From assembly GCA_963617275.1 (NCBI GenBank), contig CAVENX010000055.1, forward strand, positions 1 to 64,000: a stretch of 64,000 nt of DNA, given 5' to 3'. The stretch comes from Limivicinus sp963617275 (GTDB lineage Bacteria > Bacillota > Clostridia > Oscillospirales > Oscillospiraceae). Below the pieces are notes generated by a model that worked only from the letters and a program-made list of their open reading frames with translations, was not told the DNA's origin and did not search any database. Within the stretch, counting starts at the first letter, position 1, and the number at the start of each line of letters is the position of its first letter. Shown here piece by piece: positions 1 through 8,626 of this stretch. Position numbers and translations under genes: made by a program.

Positions 1-2
1 TT

Positions 3-110
3 GCGGATTATCTTGGCGTTGAGCGCAGCGGGCTGTCGCTGGAGCTTGGAAAGATGAAAAAGGATGGTGTCCTCGATTATCACAAGAACCATTTTGTCTT
101 GCGGGTATAA
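3..110 (+). CDS. Crp/Fnr-family transcriptional regulator, C-terminal fragment
   Basis: Only the last 35 codons lie in the window; the gene enters from the left edge and ends with TAA. The visible peptide starts ADYLGVERSGLSLELGKM and ends in HKNHFVLRV. This is the recognition helix and wing of a Crp/Fnr-type winged helix: 'DYLG..RS.LS.EL..M..DG', followed by a basic tail. The cyclic-nucleotide-like sensory domain would lie upstream and cannot be seen, so the effector is unknown. No gene follows on this strand for 2 kb. Confidence 0.8.
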   Translation, partial: ADYLGVERSGLSLELGKMKKDGVLDYHKNHFVLRV

Positions 111-191
111 CGGCCCAACTCCGGTAAAGAGATACGTCCGTTACACGATGCATCTACCAGAAATACCCCGCACCTGATTTTGCAATTCAAA

Positions 192-235
192 TACATGAAA
201 TTAAATATGCGGTTACATGAAATTAAATATGCGGT
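192..235. repeat. Perfect tandem duplication of a 22-bp unit
   Basis: The 22-bp unit that begins TACATGAAATTAAATATG occurs twice, head to tail, at 192-213 and 214-235 with no mismatch. It sits in the AT-rich gap between the Crp/Fnr tail and the end of the truncated deaminase gene. A perfect duplication suggests recent slippage. No promoter or terminator function is evident. Confidence 0.85.
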
Positions 236-287
236 AGAATAAAATTCAGCACCGTTCAAATGCCACTATATGACCCTAATGAAAAAG

Positions 288-1229
288 TTACCGTTTTTGA
301 TGCTTACCAAAGTAATCTTTCAGTATATCAAGACTTTTCTTGCGTAAAACGCCCTCTGTGACCTGCGGCTGCCAGAAGGAGTTGTCGAACACCATTTTAG
401 AGCAGTTGCAGCCCTTGTTGCCGAGGATGCGTTCCAGATCGTCATTGCTCGCGCCGTAAACCAGTCTGCCGAGCTTCACCCACACCATGGCACCGCTGCA
501 CATGAAACAGGGCTCGCAGCTTGAATATAGTGTGTATTCATGAAGATCGGTGATGCCAATCTGAACGCAGAACTCCCGAATCAGTCCCGCCTCACCGTGG
601 AAGGTGGGGTCGTGCTTCGTGTATATCTGATTTTCACTGGAGAACACGATCTTGTCATCCTTCACCAGCACCGCACCGAAGGGCTCATTGCCATGCTCCA
701 CGGCCAGTTTGGAAAGACGAATCGCCTCGCGCATGAAGGTCTTATCCTCCGGCTTGGCATCGTCCGTCAAAGCAGTTTCCACATCCGCCGTGGTGATGAG
801 GGCGTCATGCTGCAAATAGTAGATGGCCCGAAGCGCGCTCTCATGGGCTTCTTCGGAAGAACCTGCCACGGCATCTTTTACAACATGGATGTGATAATCG
901 TTTTGGTGAGCGTCCACCGCCGTATAGTGTATGCAGACGTCCGTCAGGCCGCCAATCATATAGAGTGTGTCCACGCCCAGACCTTTTAGCAGAATTTCAA
1001 GATCGGTAGCAAAGAACGCACTATAACGGCGCTTGGAAATCAGGTACTCACCCTCTATGGGATAGGTTAGTTTGGCGTAATAAGTAAACCGAAAGCCCAG
1101 CGAGGAAATCTGTCTCTTTGATGGGCTTTTTAGCTTGTTAGAGCTATATGTTCGCTCATTGCTCCTTTCGAGCGATTTTTCGATATTCGATTGGCAGTAT
1201 CCCCGTGTTCTTCTTGAAGAGTTCTGCAA
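288..1229 (-). CDS. 5'-truncated isochorismatase-like / nucleoside deaminase fusion (probable gene remnant)
   Basis: The C-terminal ~150 residues form a complete zinc nucleoside (guanine/cytosine-type) deaminase domain: EPFGAVLVKDD, the HGE zinc/proton-shuttle motif and the C-E-P-C-x-x-C zinc motif, followed by VYGASNDD. Before it lies the second half of an isochorismatase-like cysteine hydrolase (KRRYSAFF, GGLTDVC with the likely catalytic Cys). The first half of that domain, with the catalytic Asp, is absent. Residues 1 to about 48 have no family resemblance and overlap the araC 3' end, so the true homologous region starts near 1085. The reading frame is open, so the deaminase part could still be made from an internal start. 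Truncation by a deletion or insertion is inferred. Confidence 0.65.
   Translation of the reverse strand: MQNSSRRTRGYCQSNIEKSLERSNERTYSSNKLKSPSKRQISSLGFRFTYYAKLTYPIEGEYLISKRRYSAFFATDLEILLKGLGVDTLYMIGGLTDVCIHYTAVDAHQNDYHIHVVKDAVAGSSEEAHESALRAIYYLQHDALITTADVETALTDDAKPEDKTFMREAIRLSKLAVEHGNEPFGAVLVKDDKIVFSSENQIYTKHDPTFHGEAGLIREFCVQIGITDLHEYTLYSSCEPCFMCSGAMVWVKLGRLVYGASNDDLERILGNKGCNCSKMVFDNSFWQPQVTEGVLRKKSLDILKDYFGKHQKR
1130..1159 (-). pseudogene. Stub of a gene formerly coupled to araC (9 codons)
   Basis: The araC gene ends CGAAAGGAGCAATGA. The AAGGAG forms a textbook ribosome binding site and the ATG overlaps the araC stop, which is the layout of a translationally coupled downstream gene. The coupled frame reads MSEHIALTS and then stops at TAA (1130-1132). 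The likely reading is that a downstream gene was cut off after nine codons, at the same place where the isochorismatase remnant begins. A chance arrangement cannot be excluded. Confidence 0.4.
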
Positions 1230-2127
1230 AGCGGCTGGAGGTGGAATAACCGATCATTTGAGCAATTTGTCCCATGGTAAAGTCGGTGTCGATCAGCAGA
1301 TGTTCCGCCTGACTCATGCGCCGCCCTTGGATATATTCTGTGACAGTGCATCCGGTGTGCCGCTTAAAGTAGGTTTTGAGCTTGCTTGTGCTCATGCAGG
1401 CGATGCTTGCAAGACGATCCAGTGGAATGTCAAAGGTGTAATGATCGGCAATATAGCTCATTACATCACGAATCCCCGCAATATCCGCTTTGGAAAGCGG
1501 GTGTGCATTTTTTGCCGCCTGTTTTTTCTGATTGTCCACAACGAGGGCGACGGCTTCCGTGACCTTTGCCTCGTAGAAAAGCGCCGCCGCTACACCTTCG
1601 CCCCGATAGTTCTCTATCTCAAACAGCAGCTTGGACATGGCAGGAAAGTCTGCCGCCTGGTCAACGCACTGAAAGGCGGCGGGCAAATCAAAATATGCGT
1701 CCGGATACTGCTTTTTCAGATAATCCTCATAATACGCGGGAAATACCTCAATCCCGACGGAGTGGATGGGGATGCGCTTATGGATGATCGCCTTGTAATT
1801 CTGCTTCCCACCGACAATGGTCTGAATACTCCCGGCCGACAGGCGACGATAGGGATTCAGCTCCTCGCCGGAAATGGAATCATATCTTGTAATGCTGATG
1901 CCCTCCGGAATGTCAAAATTCAGGACGAAGTCGTTATGGAAATAAAAATCGTGAATTTTTATATCGAACAGATCCTTCTGCGCATACAGCCAGTAGTGCC
2001 CTCCGCCGAGCTCCGGAGATAGCTGCCAGATGTTTCCTGCCGGGCTGAACTGCACACAGTTCGGAATCGGAGTGAAACTGCTTTCCGTTAAGAGTGTATT
2101 GTATTTTTTGAGTATTTCGCTGTTCAT
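1156..2127 (-). CDS. AraC-family transcriptional regulator
   Basis: A 323-residue protein. The C-terminal ~100 residues are a classic double helix-turn-helix AraC/XylS domain (DIPLDRLASIACMSTSKLKTYF, then MGQIAQMIGYSTSSRFAELFKK and the closing P.EYR). The N-terminal ~200 residues would be the ligand or partner-binding part and match no family I can name. The gene is divergent from the ECF/ABC cassette, with which such regulators are often found, so it probably controls that cassette. Two direct repeats of AACGATTAG spaced 21 bp lie just upstream. The start at 2127 has an AAGGAGCAACC-type ribosome binding site. Confidence 0.9.
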   Translation of the reverse strand: MNSEILKKYNTLLTESSFTPIPNCVQFSPAGNIWQLSPELGGGHYWLYAQKDLFDIKIHDFYFHNDFVLNFDIPEGISITRYDSISGEELNPYRRLSAGSIQTIVGGKQNYKAIIHKRIPIHSVGIEVFPAYYEDYLKKQYPDAYFDLPAAFQCVDQAADFPAMSKLLFEIENYRGEGVAAALFYEAKVTEAVALVVDNQKKQAAKNAHPLSKADIAGIRDVMSYIADHYTFDIPLDRLASIACMSTSKLKTYFKRHTGCTVTEYIQGRRMSQAEHLLIDTDFTMGQIAQMIGYSTSSRFAELFKKNTGILPIEYRKIARKEQ

Positions 2128-2140
2128 GGTTGCTCCTTGA

Positions 2141-2170
2141 AACGATTAGGCTTTTCTATGCAACGATTAG
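2141..2170. promoter_or_regulatory. Direct-repeat operator, candidate AraC binding site
   Basis: AACGATTAG occurs at 2141-2149 and again at 2162-2170. The repeats are in the same orientation with a 21-bp centre-to-centre distance, that is two helical turns, which suits an AraC-type dimer. They lie between the regulator start and the promoter of the divergent transporter operon. Binding by the adjacent AraC protein is inference. Confidence 0.55.
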
Positions 2171-2190
2171 CCAAACAAAAGCGAAGACAG

Positions 2191-2219
2191 TTGCATTTGC
2201 CTACGGCTTTCTGTATGAT
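2191..2219 (+). promoter_or_regulatory. Sigma-A-type promoter of the ECF/ABC operon
   Basis: TTGCAT (2191-2196), a 17-bp spacer and TATGAT (2214-2219) lie about 90 bp upstream of the S-component start. A short inverted repeat GCAGAC/GTCTGC (2260-2265, 2279-2284) lies in the leader before the AAAGGAG ribosome binding site. Confidence 0.5.
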
Positions 2220-2306
2220 AATATGCGGTTAGCAGCCTCTAACTAAAATATATCAAAAAGCAGACGGAAAGTCAATCTGTCTGCCTATCGCAAAGGAGAA
2301 ATCGTT

Positions 2307-2912
2307 ATGAATCAATCATCCGTAAAAAAGGGACTGACCGTGAAGGACCTCGTGACCGTGGGAATTTTTTCGGCGCTTTTTCTTGTTTTTGCCCTCGTAG
2401 GCGGCATTTTCTTCGCGCCGAACCCGGTGCTGACCTTCTATATGCCCGTTGGCAGCGCACTTCTCTGCGGTCCTGTGTATCTGCTCATGGTGGCCAAGGT
2501 GCAAAAGCGCTGGGCGGCCAGCATTCTCGGCGCGGTTTTGTGTATCGTCTGGTTCGTGACCGGTATGCATTGGGCCATGGCGCTTGGCTATCTTATCATG
2601 GGCATTATTGCTGACCTCGTTGCGGGCGCGGGGCAGTATCAAAGCAAGAAGATCAACTCGCTTTCCTACATTCTGCTCTCCCTCGGCGGCACCGGCTCCT
2701 ATCTCGTGTTCTTCGCCAACCCCGACGGCTGGGCAAAGACCATGCTCGGCAACGGTACGGAGCAGTCGTATATCGACACCATGCGCTCCACGGGAACCGT
2801 GTGGATCATGGTCATTATGCTGGTGGGAACGATTCTCGCCGCCGCGCTCAGCGCCTTTATCGGCTGCAAAATGCTCCGCAAGCAATTTGAAAAAGCCGGT
2901 ATTACGAAATGA
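2307..2912 (+). CDS. ECF-type transporter S component (MptD / Trep_Strep family)
   Basis: A 201-residue, very hydrophobic protein with about five to six membrane segments and a short basic N-terminus (KKGLTVKDLVTVGIFSALF). The layout fits the MptD/Trep_Strep S-component family of energy-coupling-factor transporters, the substrate-binding membrane subunit. The substrate is not evident. It is the first gene of a tightly overlapping operon: its last codons overlap the start of ecfT (ATGA at 2909), so translation is coupled. The ribosome binding site AAAGGAG precedes the ATG. Confidence 0.8.
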   Translation: MNQSSVKKGLTVKDLVTVGIFSALFLVFALVGGIFFAPNPVLTFYMPVGSALLCGPVYLLMVAKVQKRWAASILGAVLCIVWFVTGMHWAMALGYLIMGIIADLVAGAGQYQSKKINSLSYILLSLGGTGSYLVFFANPDGWAKTMLGNGTEQSYIDTMRSTGTVWIMVIMLVGTILAAALSAFIGCKMLRKQFEKAGITK

Positions 2913-3610
2913 AGCTGCATCTTGACCCTCGCACAAAACTGTTCCTTATCCTGTTCTGCGTCCTGAGCGCTGCGTTTTCGCCGAACCTGTATTTTCAGTT
3001 TGCTTTGGTTGCACTCATAGGTTTGTTTTCCGCAGTCAGTGGAAAATGGCAGTATGCTTTTCATGGAATTGTCGCTTATGCACTGATATGTGCTTTTACC
3101 GTTTGGTGTATGGGGGTATTGACAGGTACATGGCGGACGATGTTTGTGGCGTTTCTTGGTTTGGTACATAAGGTCTATGCCTGCGGGATGCTGGCGGGGC
3201 TTGTGATCTCCACCACCAAGGTGGGCGAGTTTCTCTCGGCTATGGCGCGGCTGCACATTCCGAAAAAACTGACCATTCCCATCGCCGTCATGCTGCGGTA
3301 TCTGCCGACTATCCGTGAGGACTGGCACTATATCAAGGACGCCATGCGCCTGCGGGATGTCTCGCCGACGCTTTGGGGCTTCCTGAAAGCGCCCGCTATG
3401 ACGGTAAATTGCATTTATGTGCCGCTTTTAACGGCGGCAAGCAAGGCAGCGGACGAGCTGTCTATCGCCTCCGTGACGCGGGGCATCGAAAATCCGAAAC
3501 CCCGCACCTGCCTTATAAACATTCAGATGCAGTGGGCAGATCTTCTCGCACTGGCTATATTTGCGGCGTTTCTTGCAGCTGAGATCGTATGGAAGGCGGT
3601 GGGCGTATGA
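2909..3610 (+). CDS. ecfT: ECF transporter transmembrane component EcfT
   Basis: A 233-residue CbiQ/EcfT-family membrane protein that links the S component to the ATPase. It starts DPRTKLFLIL, typical of the family. A long C-terminal cytoplasmic part carries the two coupling motifs, seen here as MRLRDVSPT and SVTRGIENP. It overlaps the S component upstream and the ATPase gene downstream by 4 bases each. Between about 2990 and 3180 the base composition turns noticeably more AT-rich than the rest of the operon, which may mark a recombined patch. Confidence 0.88.
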   Translation: MKLHLDPRTKLFLILFCVLSAAFSPNLYFQFALVALIGLFSAVSGKWQYAFHGIVAYALICAFTVWCMGVLTGTWRTMFVAFLGLVHKVYACGMLAGLVISTTKVGEFLSAMARLHIPKKLTIPIAVMLRYLPTIREDWHYIKDAMRLRDVSPTLWGFLKAPAMTVNCIYVPLLTAASKAADELSIASVTRGIENPKPRTCLINIQMQWADLLALAIFAAFLAAEIVWKAVGV

Positions 3611-5064
3611 TCGAATTTGAAAATGTGTCCTTTGCATACCCCGACAGCACAGACGGAGGGCTTAAGAATATTGACCTTACCATCACGGACGGGCAGTGCG
3701 TACTGCTGTGCGGGCGCTCCGGATGCGGAAAAACGACGTTGACACGGCTGATAAACGGCCTTATCCCGCAATTCTTCGTGGGCGAGCTGAGCGGACAGAT
3801 TCTGCTCGACGGTGAAAATCTCGCCGACCTGCCTATGTATCGCATTGCTGAGAAGGTGGGCAGTGTGTTCCAGAATCCCCGGACGCAGTTTTTCAATGTG
3901 GATACAGACAGTGAGATCGCTTTCGGTATGGAAAACGAGGCTGTCCCACAGGAGCGGATGGAGCGACGTGTAGTGGAAGCTGCCCAGGCGCTTCGTATCG
4001 AGAATCTGCTTGGCCGCAATATTTTCGCCCTCTCCGGCGGTGAAAAGCAAAAAATTGCGTTTGCATCGGTCTACGCCATGAACCCGGAGGTTTATCTTCT
4101 CGACGAGCCGTCGTCCAATCTGGATATGGCGGCAATCGGTGAACTGCGGGAGCATCTGCGGCTTATCAAGTCGCAGGGCAAAACCGTAATTATTGCTGAG
4201 CATCGGCTTTATTATCTCACGGATGTTGCAGACCGCATCATCTACCTTGAAAACGGCAGAATTGCAGGTGACTTCACGCCGAAGCAGTTTATGGCGCTGT
4301 CTACAGAAAAGCGGCAGAGCATGGGACTGCGGGCCATCGACCTGCAAGAGGAAAAGCCGGTGTGTGCTGCCGTGCCAAAACAGCCGCCGGTGCTGGAGCT
4401 GAAAAATGTGTCGCTGGCTTACAAAAAGCAGTCGGTGCTGCGCAATCTTTCACTGCAGGCTGCGCCCGGCGACATCATCGCCGTCGTGGGGCACAACGGT
4501 GCCGGGAAAACGACTTTTTCCCGTGCGCTCTGCGGTCTGCACAAGGAAGCGGCCGGTTCCTATCTCTGGAACGGGAACCCGCAGAAGTCCAAGGAGCGCA
4601 GGAAGCGTTCTTATATGGTCATGCAGGATGTGAACTATCAGCTTTTTGCCGAAAGCGCGGAGTCGGAGTGTACATTCGGCATCAAACATCCCGACACGGA
4701 GCTTGCGGAAAAAACACTTGAGGAACTGGGGCTTGCGCCGTTCCGTGAACGGCATCCGAACACACTTTCGGGAGGCCAGAAGCAGCGCCTTGCGGCGGCA
4801 AGCTCCATGGTCTGCGGTAAGGAGCTTTTGGTGTTCGACGAGCCAACCAGCGGCTTGGACTATGACAGCATGGCGCGGCTTTCGACGCTGATCCAGCATC
4901 TTTCCGATATGGGCAAGGTCATTTTCATCGTCACACATGACTACGAATTTGTCTGCCGCAGCTGCACACGGGTGCTGCATTTGGACGGCGGCGGGATACG
5001 GGATGATTTTCCCATAACGGAAGCACTGCTCCCGACCGTAAAAAAGATCTTCAATGTGAGGTGA
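3607..5064 (+). CDS. ECF transporter ATPase with two ABC domains (EcfA-type)
   Basis: About 485 residues with two complete ABC ATPase domains in one chain. The first has Walker A GRSGCGKTT near residue 36, signature LSGGEKQ and Walker B YLLDEPSSNLD. The second has Walker A GHNGAGKTT near residue 295, signature LSGGQKQ and Walker B VFDEPTSGLD. It replaces the usual EcfA-EcfA' pair and powers the S/EcfT transporter. I chose ATG 3607, which overlaps the ecfT stop (ATGA); a start at 3589 would add six residues with no family resemblance. The next gene overlaps its stop. Confidence 0.9.
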   Translation: MIEFENVSFAYPDSTDGGLKNIDLTITDGQCVLLCGRSGCGKTTLTRLINGLIPQFFVGELSGQILLDGENLADLPMYRIAEKVGSVFQNPRTQFFNVDTDSEIAFGMENEAVPQERMERRVVEAAQALRIENLLGRNIFALSGGEKQKIAFASVYAMNPEVYLLDEPSSNLDMAAIGELREHLRLIKSQGKTVIIAEHRLYYLTDVADRIIYLENGRIAGDFTPKQFMALSTEKRQSMGLRAIDLQEEKPVCAAVPKQPPVLELKNVSLAYKKQSVLRNLSLQAAPGDIIAVVGHNGAGKTTFSRALCGLHKEAAGSYLWNGNPQKSKERRKRSYMVMQDVNYQLFAESAESECTFGIKHPDTELAEKTLEELGLAPFRERHPNTLSGGQKQRLAAASSMVCGKELLVFDEPTSGLDYDSMARLSTLIQHLSDMGKVIFIVTHDYEFVCRSCTRVLHLDGGGIRDDFPITEALLPTVKKIFNVR

Positions 5065-6830
5065 GGAGTGTGAAAAAAGAAAAAAGCACCTTTGGCTGGG
5101 TCTTTACATTTGCCGGGCAGAAAAAGTCCGGCTATATCGCCAGCGTGATCTTTGCTATTTTCGGCGCAGCGTTTCAGATGCTGCCGTTCTTTGTAATGGC
5201 TCAGGTCATCGGCAAGCTGCTTTCCGGAAACAAAGACCTCGAAGGCTATTTGATCGACTGCGCGGTCATGGCGGCGTTTTGGCTTTTACGGGTGCTGTTC
5301 CATTCGCTGTCCACGGCGCAGTCCCATAAGGCGACCTTCGTCGTGCTGGGAAATATCCGAAAACATGGGCTTGCGAAGCTGGCAAAAATGCCGCTCGGCG
5401 ATGTGCAGAGCCGCGGCTCCGGCGAACTGAAAAATATCCTCGTAGAGCGCGTAGACAGCATCGAGCCGACGCTTGCGCATGCTATCCCGGAGATGAGCAG
5501 CAACGCTGCGGTAGCCTTGGCAACATTGGTTTATCTGTTTGTCATTGACTGGCGTATGGCGCTGGCCTCGCTCATTACGTTCCCACTCGGCATGGTTTTC
5601 TTCATGCTGATGATGGCGGGCTACAATAAGAATTACGCCCGCACTGTAGCTGCCACCAATGCCCTGAACGATACAGCGGTGGAATACATCGGCGGAATCG
5701 AAGTCATCAAGGTGTTCGGCAAGGCGAAGAGCAGCTATGAAAAGTTCGTATCTGCCGCCAAAGAATGTGCTCAGAGCTACATCGACTGGATGAACAAGAG
5801 CAATTTCTATTTCACCTTCGCCATGAATATTATGCCGGCAACGCTTTTGACCGTGCTCCCTATTGGCGGGCTATTGCTGAAAAATGGAACGCTGGCACCG
5901 GAGAATTTCGTTCTTATTGTCATTCTTTCCATGGGGCTGATTACGCCTATCATCGGCTGTATGAAGTTCACCGATGATCTGGCCAAGGTCGGCACCATCA
6001 TCGGTCAGGTGACGGGTATCCTCACTGCCACGGAGCTGGTGCGTCCGGAAGCGGACGCGGAAGCGCCGCAAAGCAGCATGGTCGAACTGCATGATGTCCA
6101 CTTCGGCTATCATGAAACAGAGGTGCTGCACGGTATCGACCTGACTTTCCGGGGGGGAACGGTCAACGCACTGGTCGGCCCATCCGGCAGCGGCAAATCC
6201 ACCATTGCCAAGCTCATCGCATCCTTTTGGGATGTGAACAGCGGCAGTATTACCGTAGGCGGCGCAGATATCCGCAACATTTCGGCTGAACACTATCATA
6301 AACTTGTTGCTTATGTGTCACAGGATAATTTCCTGTTTGACAACACCGTGCGAGAGAATATCCGCATGGGCAGGCCCGACGCAAGCGATGCCGAAGTGGA
6401 GCAAGCGGCAAAGGACTGCGGCTGCTATGACTTCATTATGAGTCTGGAAAACGGCTTCGATACGCAGGTTGGCAGCGGCGGAGGACATCTTTCCGGCGGA
6501 GAAAAGCAGCGCATTTCCATTGCCCGTGCAATGCTGAAAAACGCACCCATCGTCATTCTGGACGAGGCCACAGCCTATACCGACCCGGAGAACGAGGCAA
6601 TTATTCAGGAAAGCGTGGCTCGGCTCGTGCGGGGTAAGACGCTCATCGTCATTGCCCACCGGCTCTCCACCATCGTGGATGCAGATCAGGTCGTCGTGGT
6701 GAACGATGGCCATATCGAGGCAACAGGAACGCAGGCAGAGTTGCTGCAAACCTGCCCGCTGTATGCGGCCCTTTGGAATGCGCATATTGCGTCCCGTGAC
6801 AGTGCGGAAGGAGGTGCGGACCGTGCTTGA
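5061..6830 (+). CDS. ABC transporter, permease-ATPase half-transporter 1
   Basis: A 589-residue half-transporter of the exporter (ABCB-like) class: an N-terminal six-helix membrane domain (about residues 15-310), then a nucleotide-binding domain with Walker A GPSGSGKST near residue 373, signature HLSGGEKQR near 476 and Walker B VILDEATAYTD. It starts at GTG 5061, overlapping the ATPase stop, and runs into the next half-transporter. The two most likely form a heterodimer. Such pairs regularly follow MptD/EcfT/EcfA genes behind an AraC regulator. The exported or imported substrate cannot be read from the sequence. Confidence 0.88.
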   Translation: MRSVKKEKSTFGWVFTFAGQKKSGYIASVIFAIFGAAFQMLPFFVMAQVIGKLLSGNKDLEGYLIDCAVMAAFWLLRVLFHSLSTAQSHKATFVVLGNIRKHGLAKLAKMPLGDVQSRGSGELKNILVERVDSIEPTLAHAIPEMSSNAAVALATLVYLFVIDWRMALASLITFPLGMVFFMLMMAGYNKNYARTVAATNALNDTAVEYIGGIEVIKVFGKAKSSYEKFVSAAKECAQSYIDWMNKSNFYFTFAMNIMPATLLTVLPIGGLLLKNGTLAPENFVLIVILSMGLITPIIGCMKFTDDLAKVGTIIGQVTGILTATELVRPEADAEAPQSSMVELHDVHFGYHETEVLHGIDLTFRGGTVNALVGPSGSGKSTIAKLIASFWDVNSGSITVGGADIRNISAEHYHKLVAYVSQDNFLFDNTVRENIRMGRPDASDAEVEQAAKDCGCYDFIMSLENGFDTQVGSGGGHLSGGEKQRISIARAMLKNAPIVILDEATAYTDPENEAIIQESVARLVRGKTLIVIAHRLSTIVDADQVVVVNDGHIEATGTQAELLQTCPLYAALWNAHIASRDSAEGGADRA

Positions 6831-8556
6831 GATTCTTAGAAAGTTCTTTCATTTCTGTGACGAGCGGGAGCGCAGCGAGTTCTATCGCTCCATCATCCTC
6901 GGCGTACTGGCAGCTCTGTTTTCGGCGCTGAAAATTCCGGCCATTGGGGTCATGCTGAAAGCGATCCTGACAGGCGGCGTGACGACGAAAACGCTCTTGC
7001 TTTCCCTTGTGATTATGCTTATATCCGTCATCGGTTCGTCGATTCTCAAATACCGCGCTACCGCATTGCAGACCGACGGCGGATATTCCACCACTGCCAA
7101 CAAGCGCGTGCAGATTGCCGAGCACCTGCGCTATCTGCCCATGGGCTATTTCAACGAAAACAGCCTTGGTGCCATTACCTCCGTTACAACAAACACCATG
7201 GATAACCTCTCCGGCGTGTCCACCCGCGTGGTCATGCTTGTAACGGAAGGCATTTTCTCTACGGCGGTCATGACGCTGGCGGTGTTCCTGTTCGATTGGC
7301 GGGTAGGACTGCTGATTATCGCCGGTCTTGCCGTCTACTACGCCGTGAATCACGCATTGCAAATGAAATCCGAGCAAACGACCCGCCGCAAGTTTACCGG
7401 AGACACGGCAGTGGTGGAACAGGTGCTGGAGTTCATCAAGGGAATAGCCGAGGTGAAGTCCTACTCCCTGATCGGCAAGTACAACCGCAGGTTGGCAGCG
7501 GCCATTGGGGAAAATGTGGATGCCAACACCGACATGGAGCTGAAGCTTCTGCCGCTGATGCTGGCGCAGAATGTCGTTGCCAAGCTCATCGATGTGGGCG
7601 TAGTAGTGCTGTCGCTTGTGCTTTACACAAGCGGTCACATAGCGCTTCTCAACTGCGTCATGCTCTGCATCTGCTCCTTCCTGCTTACAGAGGGGCTGGA
7701 GCAAGCCGGGACACAATCGAGTCTTTTGCGGGTGGTGGATACCTGTGTGAATCAAGCGACCGACATTCTGAACCTGCCCGCCATGGATATTTCCGGCGCG
7801 GAACTTACACCGGAGCATTATGATCTCCGCGCAAAGAACATTCATTTCTCGTATGGTGAAAAGCCCATTATCAACGGTGTCTCGGTAGACATCCCGGAGC
7901 GGACAACAACAGCTATCGTCGGCCCCTCCGGCGGCGGCAAGACCACGCTCTGCCATCTGCTCTCCCGCTTCTGGGATGTAGACGCAGGAACGGTCACGCT
8001 AGGTGGGCATGATGTGCGGGAGTACGACATGGACAGCATGATGCAGAATTTCAGCTTTGTGTTTCAGAATGTCTATCTGTTCCACGACACGATCGCCAAC
8101 AACATCCGCTTCGGTCAGCCCGATGCACCGATGGAGCAGGTCATCGCAGCGGCAAAAAAGGCGCGCTGCCACGACTTTATCATGAAGCTGCCGCAAGGAT
8201 ATGATACAGTCATCGGCGAGGCGGGCGGCACGCTCTCCGGCGGTGAGCGCCAGCGGATTTCCATCGCCCGCGCCATGATGAAGGATGCGCCGATCATCAT
8301 TCTCGACGAGGCCACCGCTAATGTTGACCCGGAGAACGAGAAGGAATTGATGGAGGCAATTTCCGAACTGACGCAGGAGAAAACCGTCATTATGATCGCC
8401 CACAGGCTAAAAACCGTCCATCATGCCGATCAGATCCTTGTGGTGGACAAGGGACAGATCGTCCAGCGCGGCACACACGAAGAACTGATGAAGCAGGACG
8501 GCATCTACCGCCGCTTTATAAGTGGGCGTGAAAAAGCTGTTGGCTGGAAGCTGTAA
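6823..8556 (+). CDS. ABC transporter, permease-ATPase half-transporter 2
   Basis: A 577-residue exporter-type half-transporter. Membrane domain first, then Walker A GPSGGGKTT near residue 366, signature TLSGGERQR near 471 and Walker B IILDEATANVDPENE. The start chosen is GTG 6823, preceded by AAGGAGG (6808-6814) and overlapping the previous stop at 6828. A longer upstream frame exists but lacks a ribosome binding site and family resemblance. It is the last gene of the operon and is followed by a strong hairpin at 8581. Confidence 0.88.
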   Translation: MLEILRKFFHFCDERERSEFYRSIILGVLAALFSALKIPAIGVMLKAILTGGVTTKTLLLSLVIMLISVIGSSILKYRATALQTDGGYSTTANKRVQIAEHLRYLPMGYFNENSLGAITSVTTNTMDNLSGVSTRVVMLVTEGIFSTAVMTLAVFLFDWRVGLLIIAGLAVYYAVNHALQMKSEQTTRRKFTGDTAVVEQVLEFIKGIAEVKSYSLIGKYNRRLAAAIGENVDANTDMELKLLPLMLAQNVVAKLIDVGVVVLSLVLYTSGHIALLNCVMLCICSFLLTEGLEQAGTQSSLLRVVDTCVNQATDILNLPAMDISGAELTPEHYDLRAKNIHFSYGEKPIINGVSVDIPERTTTAIVGPSGGGKTTLCHLLSRFWDVDAGTVTLGGHDVREYDMDSMMQNFSFVFQNVYLFHDTIANNIRFGQPDAPMEQVIAAAKKARCHDFIMKLPQGYDTVIGEAGGTLSGGERQRISIARAMMKDAPIIILDEATANVDPENEKELMEAISELTQEKTVIMIAHRLKTVHHADQILVVDKGQIVQRGTHEELMKQDGIYRRFISGREKAVGWKL

Positions 8557-8580
8557 AAAGTATTTAAAATTGCTTATAAA

Positions 8581-8626
8581 CTAAAAGTTGGGGTGCTTGG
8601 GCAAGCCCGGGTGCTCCAACTTTTAG
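8581..8626 (+). terminator. Hairpin after the ECF/ABC operon
   Basis: CTAAAAGTTGG (8581-8591) pairs perfectly with CCAACTTTTAG (8616-8626) around a GC-rich loop, 25 bases after the operon stop. There is no clear T-run, so termination efficiency is uncertain. Confidence 0.55.

Noticed and set aside
6649..7956. 435-codon minus-strand frame opposite the two ABC half-transporters
   Set aside because: Spans the junction of two well-supported overlapping genes; the composition (many His, Gln, Arg) is that of a shadow frame.
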